Assembly (NCBI GenBank): GCA_934538895.1
Contig: CAKTCH010000025.1
Coordinates: 1 to 11,841 of the forward strand
Length of the DNA stretch: 11,841 nucleotides
Source of the DNA: an uncultured Alphaproteobacteria bacterium
GTDB taxonomy: Bacteria > Pseudomonadota > Alphaproteobacteria > Micavibrionales > Micavibrionaceae
Reading direction: 5' to 3'
The position numbers were made by a program, and so were the translations under genes. Below the pieces are notes generated by a model. It ran no database searches, was not told where the DNA came from, and saw only the letters and a program-made list of their open reading frames with translations. Of this stretch, positions 1 to 5,824 are shown in pieces (positions within the stretch are counted from its first letter, which is position 1; each line of letters opens with the position of its first letter).

Positions 1-759
1 GCCCACCAATTGGGCCTTGGTCTCGCGGCCATCACCCAACGCAACGCGTATGGCGTCCGCCGCATCGATGACATGGCCGTTCATGGCGGGCAGGATATCG
101 TTCAGGCGCGCGCCGGGCTGTAGCGGCAGCACCGTATCCAACGCGAACAGGCGCAGGGCATAGGGAAATATACCCTTCGGCTCGCACGGCCCGGTATAGG
201 CCTGATGCCCGTACTGGTTGGCGCCGAACGATCCCTGCGCCGCCGGCCATGATTCAGCGCCGATCTTTCCAGGCAGCGCGGACGACGCTGCCGGAATATT
301 GAACATGATCCACGACCATGATGCTTTCTCATCCGGCGCGCGGCGTTCCAGCACCAGCACATAGGATTTCGTCGCGGCAGGCGCACCGTGCCAGTTGATC
401 GCGGGTGAAGCGTTGCGGCGATAGCATGTCAGATCCAACGGATATCGCGGCGCGCTGTCGTCGCCTGTGGCGGGAATATCGGGGCTGCTCATTTTCAGCC
501 TGCCCACGATTTTCGACAGATCGACTTTCACCTCATCATATATAACGGGGCGCGCGGGCGCCGGTTCAGGCATGGCTTGCGGAGTCACCGATTCCTGCGG
601 CGCGGCAGAGACGGGCGGCGTTTCCTGCTGTATCGCCGCGGGTTGTTCCACGACGGCAGGCACGGGCGCGCCCGCGTGCCTGCGCGCCAAGAAGACGGCC
701 CCGGCCAGCATCAACACAACAGCCAGAGCCGTTACGATCCAGAGCGTTCTTTGATTCAT
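1..759 (-). CDS. Membrane-anchored PEBP / YbhB-YbcL-type (Raf kinase inhibitor-like) protein, C-terminus off the window
   Basis: Reading leftward from ATG 759 there are 253 codons without a stop, so the 3' end lies beyond position 1. Residues about 7-25 (WIVTALAVVLMLAGAVFLA) form one hydrophobic segment, a signal anchor, followed by a Pro/Ala/Gln-rich linker to about residue 70. The globular part resembles bacterial PEBP proteins: LTCYRRNASPAINWHGAP (the usual CDG-x-SPP-x-xW-x-x-P block), WSWIMFNIPA (the W-x-x-x-NIP block), then FGANQYGHQAYTGPCEP and FPYALRLFALD. Most YbhB/YbcL proteins are free and shorter; this one is tethered, probably facing the periplasm. The start codon overlaps the stop of the upstream phosphatase gene as ATGA, and AAGGA lies 10 bases upstream, so the two genes are translationally coupled. 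PEBP family members bind phospholipid head groups or small anionic ligands; the ligand here is unknown. Family call is good, specific function unknown. Confidence 0.85.
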   Translation of the reverse strand, partial: MNQRTLWIVTALAVVLMLAGAVFLARRHAGAPVPAVVEQPAAIQQETPPVSAAPQESVTPQAMPEPAPARPVIYDEVKVDLSKIVGRLKMSSPDIPATGDDSAPRYPLDLTCYRRNASPAINWHGAPAATKSYVLVLERRAPDEKASWSWIMFNIPAASSALPGKIGAESWPAAQGSFGANQYGHQAYTGPCEPKGIFPYALRLFALDTVLPLQPGARLNDILPAMNGHVIDAADAIRVALGDGRETKAQLVG

Positions 760-1250
760 ATATTTTTATCCTTCATCAACGCGGCCAGCAAACCGTTGAC
801 ACCCCGGGCGATCAGGTCGTAAGCAAGATCGAAATCTTTCTGGCCGCCATAATACGGGTCGGGCACATCGCGCCATTCCCCGGCAGGCTCATAGTTCATC
901 AGCAAGCTGATTTGCGCGCCTGACGCCTGCGGTTTTAACTTCATCATGTGATCGAGATGCGTTTCATCAAGAGCGATCAGATACCGGAATTTATCGTAAT
1001 CGCCGATTTGCAGCTGGCGTGCCCGCAATGGCGCGATATCGACACCTCGCGCCAGCGCCGTCGCCACCGAACGCGGGTCTGGCCCATTGCCGATATGCCA
1101 GCCGCCCGTCCCCGCCGAATCGATCAGGAAACGATCCTGCCAGCCCGCTTTCGTTACGCGATCGCGAAACACGCCTTCCGCCGTGGGCGAACGGCAAATA
1201 TTACCGGTGCAGACGAAGAGAACGGTTATCAATGGCATATGAGACATCAT
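756..1250 (-). CDS. Low-molecular-weight protein tyrosine phosphatase
   Basis: The 164-residue cytosolic protein carries the signature P-loop near its N-terminus, VCTGNICRS, giving the C-x5-R-S nucleophile (Cys14) and phosphate-binding Arg20. The general-acid loop DPYYGG is at residues 131-136, with Asp131 as the expected proton donor. Length and order of motifs are those of the LMW-PTP family, which dephosphorylates phosphotyrosine, and in some bacteria arginine-phosphate or small phosphomonoesters. It starts 9 bases after the mntR stop, at ATGATG; either Met could be used, and the Shine-Dalgarno (AGCGGG) is weak, so coupling to mntR translation is likely. It overlaps the next gene by 4 bases. 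No tyrosine kinase or exopolysaccharide genes are in the window, so a Wzb/Wzc-like role is not supported; the substrate is unknown. Confidence 0.93.
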   Translation of the reverse strand: MMSHMPLITVLFVCTGNICRSPTAEGVFRDRVTKAGWQDRFLIDSAGTGGWHIGNGPDPRSVATALARGVDIAPLRARQLQIGDYDKFRYLIALDETHLDHMMKLKPQASGAQISLLMNYEPAGEWRDVPDPYYGGQKDFDLAYDLIARGVNGLLAALMKDKNI

Positions 1251-1259
1251 TACCCGCTT

Positions 1260-1715
1260 TTAATTATCGCTTATAAATTTTCGGAAGGCTTCCAGCGTCT
1301 CCATGCTGACGTGGTGTTCCACGCCCTCCGCATCGGCTTCGGCGACGGCGGGGGATACGCCCAGCGCCAGCAGGAAATCCAGCACGATTTTATGGCGCTC
1401 CTTGCAACGGACCGCCAGAGCGCGGCCTTCGTCGGTCAGGAACAATGAACGGTAAGGCAAATTATTCACCAGTCCCTCGCGGTTCAGGCGTCCGATCACC
1501 TTGTTTACAGTGGCGTGAGAGACGCCGAAACGCGTCGCGAGATCCACTACCCGCGCCTCGCCCTGCGCGTCGATCAGATCGGCGATCAGTTCGACGTAAT
1601 CCTCGGCTGTTTCAGTCTGGTGCGCTTCGCGCACGCGGTTGAACCACCCGGCCTGCTTGCCGGCATCGACCAGCGGCGTTGCCTGCGTTTTTGTGCTTTT
1701 AGCGGATTTTTCCAT
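1260..1715 (-). CDS. mntR: Manganese-responsive DtxR-family transcriptional regulator MntR
   Basis: A 151-residue protein of the proteobacterial MntR type with a 20-30 residue N-terminal extension. The winged helix covers roughly residues 38-100 (recognition helix around GVSHATVNKVIGRL, 64-77). The dimerization and metal domain follows. All positions equivalent to the Mn ligands of Bacillus MntR are present: Asp39 and Glu42 in AEDYVEL, His108 in ERHKI, and Glu130, Glu133 and His134 in AEGVEHH. There is no SH3-like third domain, as expected for MntR rather than DtxR/IdeR. It should bind Mn(II) and repress manganese uptake genes such as mntH, none of which is in the window. It follows the upstream small gene by 57 bases and precedes the phosphatase gene by 9. 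Its Shine-Dalgarno is probably AGGTAGGG about 11 bases before ATG 1715. Confidence 0.93.
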   Translation of the reverse strand: MEKSAKSTKTQATPLVDAGKQAGWFNRVREAHQTETAEDYVELIADLIDAQGEARVVDLATRFGVSHATVNKVIGRLNREGLVNNLPYRSLFLTDEGRALAVRCKERHKIVLDFLLALGVSPAVAEADAEGVEHHVSMETLEAFRKFISDN

Positions 1716-1772
1716 GCTTACGAACCCTACCTGTTCGCAAGCTGCCTACGAGGAGCGGTCATTCTTCTATCC

Positions 1773-2075
1773 TTAACTCGGTTTATAATTGGGGAATGTT
1801 TCAGCAATTTTCTTATGGCGTTCATCTAAATCAGGAAAATTCTGCTCTGCCAGTTCTGCCAGAGAAATATGGTCAGATAAAATTTTGACCGTTGCAACGG
1901 CTTCCGTATTAAAAGGACGGAAGACGGTTGCCGCCTTGTATAAGGCATCGACTGCCAGTTCTTTTAGAGACTCGGGGGGAATCCTGGCGTGGTCCATCGA
2001 TCTATAGCCACTATCCAATTCCTTGATGGATTGACCGTTTTCATCCAGCAATTCGTAGAAGACAGGTACCGACAT
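1773..2075 (-). CDS. Small protein of unknown function at the head of the mntR cluster
   Basis: I do not recognise this 100-residue protein. It has no signal peptide or membrane segment and looks soluble: an N-terminal part with several charged turns (VFYELLDENG), then helical stretches (SLKELAVDALYKAATVF and LAELAEQNF). There are no cysteines. The start ATG 2075 has a good Shine-Dalgarno, GAGAGG, 7 bases upstream, and a near-consensus promoter lies about 95 bases before it, which supports a real gene. It appears richer in A and T than mntR or olsB, a hint (not proof) of different ancestry. Being first in a cluster with mntR, phosphatase and PEBP genes suggests co-transcription, but nothing links it to metals directly. 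The function is left open. Confidence 0.72.
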   Translation of the reverse strand: MSVPVFYELLDENGQSIKELDSGYRSMDHARIPPESLKELAVDALYKAATVFRPFNTEAVATVKILSDHISLAELAEQNFPDLDERHKKIAETFPNYKPS

Positions 2076-2126
2076 TAGATTTCCTCTCAGTATATAGGGC
2101 TGTTAACTCATGCCTATCATTGCTTC

Positions 2127-2152
2127 GCTGCATTGCTCCTCACAATGGCAGC
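2127..2152 (-). other. Hairpin in the leader of the mntR cluster transcript
   Basis: GCTGCATTG (2127-2135) and CAATGGCAGC (2143-2152) pair over nine bases with a single bulged base. In the leftward transcript the 7-base loop reads TGAGGAG, which contains a Shine-Dalgarno-like run. It lies roughly 10-35 bases into the predicted leader. No T-run follows, so it is not an intrinsic terminator. Confidence 0.35.
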
Positions 2153-2157
2153 GGGAA

Positions 2158-2183
2158 AGATATCCATTATTATAAGGATATTT
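2158..2183. promoter_or_regulatory. Palindromic operator candidate over the -10 box
   Basis: AGATATCC (2158-2165) and GGATATTT (2176-2183) are inverted repeats, 7 perfect pairs plus one G-T, separated by 10 A/T-only bases that contain the -10 box of the leftward promoter. Position and symmetry fit a dimeric repressor blocking RNA polymerase. MntR encoded in the same cluster is an obvious but unproven candidate; the arms do not match the E. coli MntR box as I know it. Confidence 0.45.
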
Positions 2184-2197
2184 CAAAATGTTGCCAA
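2169..2197 (-). promoter_or_regulatory. Sigma70-type promoter for the small gene-mntR-phosphatase-PEBP cluster
   Basis: On the minus strand TTGGCA (2197-2192) and TATAAT (2174-2169) are separated by exactly 17 bases: a perfect -10 and a -35 with five of six consensus bases. The predicted transcript starts near 2162, leaving a 5' leader of about 87 bases before ATG 2075. It is the best promoter match in the window. The -10 box sits inside a palindrome (2158-2183). Confidence 0.72.
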
Positions 2198-2240
2198 GGC
2201 TAAAATATGTTAGCGGCCTTTTTATCTCGACCGCTTTGCC

Positions 2241-2269
2241 TTGCCTTGTGGACCCTTGCGGGGTATAAA
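2241..2269 (+). promoter_or_regulatory. Candidate promoter for olsB
   Basis: TTGCCT (2241-2246) and TATAAA (2264-2269) are 17 bases apart. The -10 has five of six consensus bases and the -35 four. Initiation would fall near 2276, directly at the olsB ATG (2277), implying a leaderless message. A hairpin with a T-run lies just upstream at 2199-2223. Confidence 0.45.
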
Positions 2270-2276
2270 AACCGCC

Positions 2277-3125
2277 ATGGTCACACCGCTACGCAAAGTC
2301 GAGCCGATCCTGATCCGTCTTGCCGAAACGCAGGATGAAGTCAGAGCCGCGCAGGAACTCCGTTACAAGGTTTTCTACGAGGAATACGGCGCCAAGGCCG
2401 ACCCCGAATTATTGCGCCTCAAGCGCGATGCCGATCCTTATGACATGGTGGCCGACCACCTTATCGTCGTTGATAATACCGTGGTTACGACTAGCGGCAC
2501 GCCGAAGATCGTCGGCACTTACCGCGTGATCCAGCAAGCGGGCGCGGACAAGATCGGCGGTTTCTATTCCTCCGCCGAATACGATATCACCCCGTTGCAT
2601 CATTGCGGCATGAACATGCTGGAACTGGGCCGCTCCTGCGTGCTGCCGGAATACCGCACGCGCTCAGTCCTGCAATTGCTGTGGCAGGGTATCGCCACTT
2701 ACGTACTGGAAAACAGGATCGAGATCCTGTTCGGCTGCGCCAGCTTCCATGGCACCGACGTCGATGCCATCTCGCGTCAGCTCGCTTACCTGCACCACTA
2801 TCACCTTGCGCCGCCCGCCCTGCGCCCGGTCGCGCGCAAGGAGCGTTATATCGAGATGAACCTTCACGAGAAGGACCCCTTGAAACCGCGCGAGATGATT
2901 AATACCCTGCCGCCACTCATCAAGGGCTATCTGCGCGCGGGCTGCATGGTGGGCGAAGGCGCCGTGATCGACGAGCAGTTTAATACCGTCGATGTCTGCA
3001 TCGTGTTGCAGACCGACCTGATGGCCAGCCAGTACCGCAAGCATTACAAGCTGCCCCTGCCCGATGAATTGTCTGGTAATACGGACGATGATGTAAAATC
3101 GCTGTTCAGCCGCAAGAAAGATTGA
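2277..3125 (+). CDS. olsB: GNAT-fold L-ornithine N(alpha)-acyltransferase (OlsB-like)
   Basis: The 282-residue protein has the OlsB/hemolysin-like acyltransferase layout: an N-terminal block around AAQELRYKVFYEEYGA, a core strand around GTYRVIQ, and the signature ELGRSCVLPEYRTRS followed by LLWQGIATYV and LFGCASFHGTD. OlsB transfers a 3-hydroxyacyl chain from acyl-ACP to the alpha-amino group of ornithine, giving lyso-ornithine lipid at the inner membrane. I chose ATG 2277 because homology-like sequence begins just after it (LRKVEPILIRLAETQDE). An in-frame TTG at 2241 would add 12 residues but overlaps the probable promoter. There is no convincing Shine-Dalgarno before ATG 2277. The gene is followed after 4 bases by a PlsC-family gene, the classic olsBA arrangement, which strengthens the call. 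The amino acid acylated could differ from ornithine. Confidence 0.85.
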   Translation: MVTPLRKVEPILIRLAETQDEVRAAQELRYKVFYEEYGAKADPELLRLKRDADPYDMVADHLIVVDNTVVTTSGTPKIVGTYRVIQQAGADKIGGFYSSAEYDITPLHHCGMNMLELGRSCVLPEYRTRSVLQLLWQGIATYVLENRIEILFGCASFHGTDVDAISRQLAYLHHYHLAPPALRPVARKERYIEMNLHEKDPLKPREMINTLPPLIKGYLRAGCMVGEGAVIDEQFNTVDVCIVLQTDLMASQYRKHYKLPLPDELSGNTDDDVKSLFSRKKD

Positions 3126-3129
3126 TCCC

Positions 3130-3912
3130 ATGGCGGGCTTTTTTGCCATCTGTAAATTACTGGCCTTTATGCTGTGGTGCGCCGTGATGGTGCCGTTGCA
3201 GATGGCCATCATGCTGTTCCGCGGATCGAAACCGGCTTATACGACGCCGTGGCTCTGGCACAAGGGCGTATGCCGCATCCTGGGGCTGAACGTCGTGATC
3301 GAGGGGACGCCCTGCACGGACCGTCAGGTCATCTTCATATCGAACCATCTTTCCTATCTCGATATTCCCGTGATCGGCAGCACGCTCAAAGCGTCGTTCG
3401 TCGCCAAGGGCGAAGTGGCGCAATGGCCCGTATTCGGTTTCCTTTCGACGCTGCAGCAAACCGCTTTTATCAGCCGCGCGCGCAGCACGCTGGGGAACGA
3501 CAAGAACAATCTGCAAACGATGCTGAAAGACGGTCGCAGCATGATTATATTCCCCGAAGGCACATCGACCGATGGCCGTTCGGTCGTACCGTTCAAATCC
3601 AGCCTGTTCAGCATCGCGCTGGCTGACGACGGTACCGATATCTGGCTGCAACCGATGACGCTTTCGCTTGTCAGCGTCAACGGCAAGGCCCCCGGCGATC
3701 AAGCCGTGCGCGATCTTTACGCCTGGCACGGCGATATGGATCTGGCCCCGCATCTGTCGGCATTCGGCAAAATATCCGGCGCCAGCGTTAAAATTACATT
3801 CCACGAACCCGTGCGTGCCCGTGCGGTGAACGACCGCAAAATACTGGCGCAAAGCTGCCACGAAGCCGTGCTGCGAGGCCTGCCAAATCCGGCTCTGGCT
3901 TTTGCGGCATAA
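3130..3912 (+). CDS. olsA: PlsC-family acyltransferase, lyso-ornithine lipid O-acyltransferase (OlsA-like)
   Basis: A 260-residue inner-membrane acyltransferase with a hydrophobic N-terminal segment at about residues 4-30. It has the PlsC motifs in order: NHLSYLD (residues 72-78, His73 and Asp78 as the H-x4-D catalytic pair), ISRARS (114-119), the acceptor-binding FPEGTSTDG (141-149), and a later hydrophobic LQPMTLSLV stretch. OlsA adds the second fatty acid to lyso-ornithine lipid; some family members also act on lysophosphatidic acid. Motifs alone cannot separate OlsA from PlsC. The 4-base gap from olsB and the presumed shared transcript favour OlsA. The Shine-Dalgarno before ATG 3130 is weak (AAGAAAG at the end of olsB), in line with coupled translation. 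Confidence 0.85.
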   Translation: MAGFFAICKLLAFMLWCAVMVPLQMAIMLFRGSKPAYTTPWLWHKGVCRILGLNVVIEGTPCTDRQVIFISNHLSYLDIPVIGSTLKASFVAKGEVAQWPVFGFLSTLQQTAFISRARSTLGNDKNNLQTMLKDGRSMIIFPEGTSTDGRSVVPFKSSLFSIALADDGTDIWLQPMTLSLVSVNGKAPGDQAVRDLYAWHGDMDLAPHLSAFGKISGASVKITFHEPVRARAVNDRKILAQSCHEAVLRGLPNPALAFAA

Positions 3913-3952
3913 GACCGTTATTCTTCCCCCGCATTTCAAAGGAGATTTAAAA

Positions 3953-4177
3953 ATGAAATTCAGCAGCGAAGAAGCCAAGCGCGTGCAAAAATACCTGCAA
4001 ATCAAATTCGCCAACCAGAAAATCACCGTCGGCGCCTTGTCAAAATCAGGAGATTCCGCGGAAATCCTGCTGGATGGCGAATTCATGGGCACGATTTACA
4101 AGGATACAGAAGACGGCGAAACGTCCTACGACTTCAACATGGCGATTCTTGAAATGGACCTGCCGTCCGCAGCCTGA
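3953..4177 (+). CDS. DUF3126 family small protein
   Basis: A 74-residue soluble protein that I recognise as the alphaproteobacterial DUF3126 family: a helical start (SSEEAKRVQKYLQIKF), a strand with KSGDSAEILLDGEFMG, and the conserved ending DTEDGETSYDFNMAILEMDL. Family function is unknown. The true start is ATG 3953, preceded by a strong Shine-Dalgarno (GGAG, 3941-3944); an upstream in-frame ATG at 3902 would overlap olsA and lacks homology-like sequence. The 40-base gap after olsA and same strand make co-transcription possible, but DUF3126 genes are not a known part of ornithine-lipid synthesis. Confidence 0.9.
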   Translation: MKFSSEEAKRVQKYLQIKFANQKITVGALSKSGDSAEILLDGEFMGTIYKDTEDGETSYDFNMAILEMDLPSAA

Positions 4178-4306
4178 TTCTTCGGTCGCCATGGTAAATG
4201 CCAGGCCTCTGCGCGATGGTGCGCTATGAAAAGGTTTGCTTTAGTGCCCTTATTTTCTGTAAAATTGAAGGACACACAGAAAAAACCGCCCTGCACCGCG
4301 CGGGAC

Positions 4307-4335
4307 ATGACAGAAGATCAAAACTGCGGTAGAAT
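4307..4335 (+). promoter_or_regulatory. Candidate promoter for the secreted cysteine-rich protein
   Basis: ATGACA (4307-4312) and TAGAAT (4330-4335) are 17 bases apart, each five of six consensus bases. The start would be near 4342, leaving about 19 bases of leader that hold the G-rich Shine-Dalgarno before ATG 4361. A weaker second candidate lies upstream: TTGCTT (4236-4241), 18 bases, TAAAAT (4260-4265). The 183-base gap 4178-4360 holds nothing else I can support. Confidence 0.5.
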
Positions 4336-4360
4336 GGTGGGACAAGCGGGGGCAATATTC

Positions 4361-5290
4361 ATGACCTTGAAACAACTGGCTTTTTTTAATCCGATGGCAC
4401 TGCGTTCCGGCGTTCTGGCCCTCAGTTTCGGCGTTGCCATGTCCTTAAGCGCCATGGCCATGGCGCAGACTACGCCCTGCGACCCCCAATATATGGATGC
4501 TCTGGAATCCCGCGCCTATCTGGAAGCGCAGCGCGAAATCGCCATGAACCAGAACCTGATCGTCAAGCCGGACAGCGTTCTGGAATATACCTGTTTCGAC
4601 CGCATTATGGGGACGGTCGCCCGCGCCCCTGCCGACCGCGGCAATTTCAGCGAAAGCAACCGCTGGGGTGAGATCCCGAACCATGACGCGCAATCGCTGG
4701 ACCGTGCCTTTGACGCCGTTGTCACCACAGCACTGCGTTCTTACATCAATACCAATTTTTCTCATACGTTCCTCGGTGGCCGTTCGACGGAAGATCACAC
4801 ACCGCAGAACGTTGTTGGCAACGCCGGCACCTATAATTGCGACCGTATGCGCGCCGTCTGGAATGCCGCGCGCTGTATGAATTTCTTCGACCGGACGGCG
4901 GACCGCTTTCATGATTTTCAGTATCTGAGCAGTAACGACCCGCGCCAATTGCCGACCGCCTGCCCGAACAATGGCATCACCGCCGACTGGATCAATCGCG
5001 CTTTCAACAACGAAGCCAACCGTTACGTATTGCAAACCGAGAATCCGATGGATAACACGCCCTATGACAGCGACCCGATGGTTTCTCATCTGGACCGCAT
5101 AAATCCCGTGGGTACGGCGCCCGCCAACGACTGTGCCGCGCCTATCCCAACGGGTGTCGTCGTGTTCCGCCAGGGTGGCAATCCCGAATTCTATAACGAA
5201 AAAGTTTGTCCGAACCCGGGCTGCTATTACGTTCCTACGGGCAGCGGTACGCAATCCTCTCCGTCTGACAGCGGCGAATGCCAGCGGTAA
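4361..5290 (+). CDS. Secreted cysteine-rich protein of unknown function
   Basis: I do not recognise a characterised family. From ATG 4361 the protein has 309 residues. Residues 1-35 form a Sec signal peptide: a short basic start, a hydrophobic core (GVLALSFGVAMSLSAMA) and an AMA|QTT cleavage site after residue 35. There is no lipobox. The mature 274 residues are polar, rich in Asn, Asp and Arg, and contain nine cysteines spread from CDPQ near the new N-terminus to ECQR at the very end. No membrane helix follows. Blocks that look constrained are MDALESRAYLEAQREIAMNQ, KPDSVLEYTCFDR and NPGCYYVPTG. The reading frame is open back to 4226, but the signal peptide and the GGGGG Shine-Dalgarno 8 bases upstream decide for 4361. 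It has its own promoter candidates and a strong terminator, so it is probably monocistronic. It may be periplasmic, outer-membrane associated or exported. Confidence 0.88.
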   Translation: MTLKQLAFFNPMALRSGVLALSFGVAMSLSAMAMAQTTPCDPQYMDALESRAYLEAQREIAMNQNLIVKPDSVLEYTCFDRIMGTVARAPADRGNFSESNRWGEIPNHDAQSLDRAFDAVVTTALRSYINTNFSHTFLGGRSTEDHTPQNVVGNAGTYNCDRMRAVWNAARCMNFFDRTADRFHDFQYLSSNDPRQLPTACPNNGITADWINRAFNNEANRYVLQTENPMDNTPYDSDPMVSHLDRINPVGTAPANDCAAPIPTGVVVFRQGGNPEFYNEKVCPNPGCYYVPTGSGTQSSPSDSGECQR

Positions 5291-5310
5291 GATCATAACC
5301 TCGAGAATCT

Positions 5311-5347
5311 AAAAGCCTGCCGCCCCTAGGGGAGCGGCAGGCTTTTT
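5311..5347 (+). terminator. Strong intrinsic terminator after the secreted protein gene
   Basis: A 13-base stem (5311-5323 with 5334-5346), GC-rich in its centre (GCCTGCCGC), encloses a 10-base loop that is itself a CCCCTAGGGG palindrome, and ends in TTTTT. It begins 20 bases after the stop codon. The A-run on the other side gives four Ts in reverse, so it may also stop leftward transcripts from the gene at 5384-5695. Confidence 0.92.
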
Positions 5348-5383
5348 ATATCAGAGTCATAGCAATGACAGCCTTAGTATCGG

Positions 5384-5695
5384 CTAGTTTTGCGCCTGTT
5401 GCAGGATGGATTTCATCTCATACATGAGTGCCTTGTTATCGGCTTTCATCTCAATGAACTTCATGATCGTCGCCATATTTTTCTGGCGGTCGATTGTTTC
5501 AAAGCTGTCATCCTTTTGTGCCGTGGCTTCTGCGCCCACGGCAGCTACCTTTTCCATGCGGCTGGCGATCTGGGCTTTGGCCCGTTCCAGCAATTCATTG
5601 TCAATCAGGCCCCGTGTCTGGCGCAGGATCAGAATCGCTTCCTGCTTCACGCGGCGCCTTTGCGGGGTATCGGCATAAAAAACTTTACGGGTCAT
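5384..5695 (-). CDS. Small helical, charged protein of unknown function
   Basis: I do not recognise this 103-residue protein. It begins with a very basic stretch (TRKVFYADTPQRRRVKQE) and is predicted from composition to be nearly all helix, with heptad-like spacing in ILRQTRGLIDNELLERAKAQ and again in ATIMKFIEMKADNKALMYEM, so a coiled coil or helical bundle is likely. There are no cysteines, signal peptide or membrane segment. ATG 5695 has AGGAG about 15 bases upstream, an unusually long spacing, which leaves the start uncertain. It is convergent to the secreted protein gene across the terminator and divergent from waaA. Its base composition seems a little more AT-rich than waaA. A real gene is likely but not certain. 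Confidence 0.68.
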   Translation of the reverse strand: MTRKVFYADTPQRRRVKQEAILILRQTRGLIDNELLERAKAQIASRMEKVAAVGAEATAQKDDSFETIDRQKNMATIMKFIEMKADNKALMYEMKSILQQAQN

Positions 5696-5824
5696 GATAG
5701 GATTTAACGGCTCCTGCCTGCTTATGCCCTTGATACAAAGGGCAAAAAATGAGACTTTTCAAAGGGATAACAAGACCCTATATCTACAGGATGCCGTAGT
5801 AAGCCCTAAAATAAGGTTAGCGCA

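Noticed and set aside
2158..2183. Calling the dyad a defined MntR, Fur, Irr or DtxR box
   Set aside because: The arms do not match any of the consensus sequences I know for these regulators, so it is reported only as an unassigned operator candidate.
2241..2276. TTG-initiated extension of olsB by 12 residues
   Set aside because: No Shine-Dalgarno precedes the TTG, the extra residues look unlike the family, and the segment doubles as a promoter candidate.
3157..4092. Long open frame on the minus strand opposite olsA (311 codons)
   Set aside because: It lies antisense to a gene with clear PlsC motifs, shows no domain of its own and has the Arg/His/Ala/Gly-rich composition of GC-driven shadow frames.
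4445..5296. Minus-strand frame of 283 codons opposite the secreted protein
   Set aside because: The plus strand has a signal peptide, ribosome site and terminator in the correct direction; the opposite frame has none.
5725..5744. TGCCCTT/AAGGGCA hairpin as an intrinsic terminator
   Set aside because: On the plus strand it is followed by As, and on the minus strand by ATAAGC, so neither direction has the required T-run.
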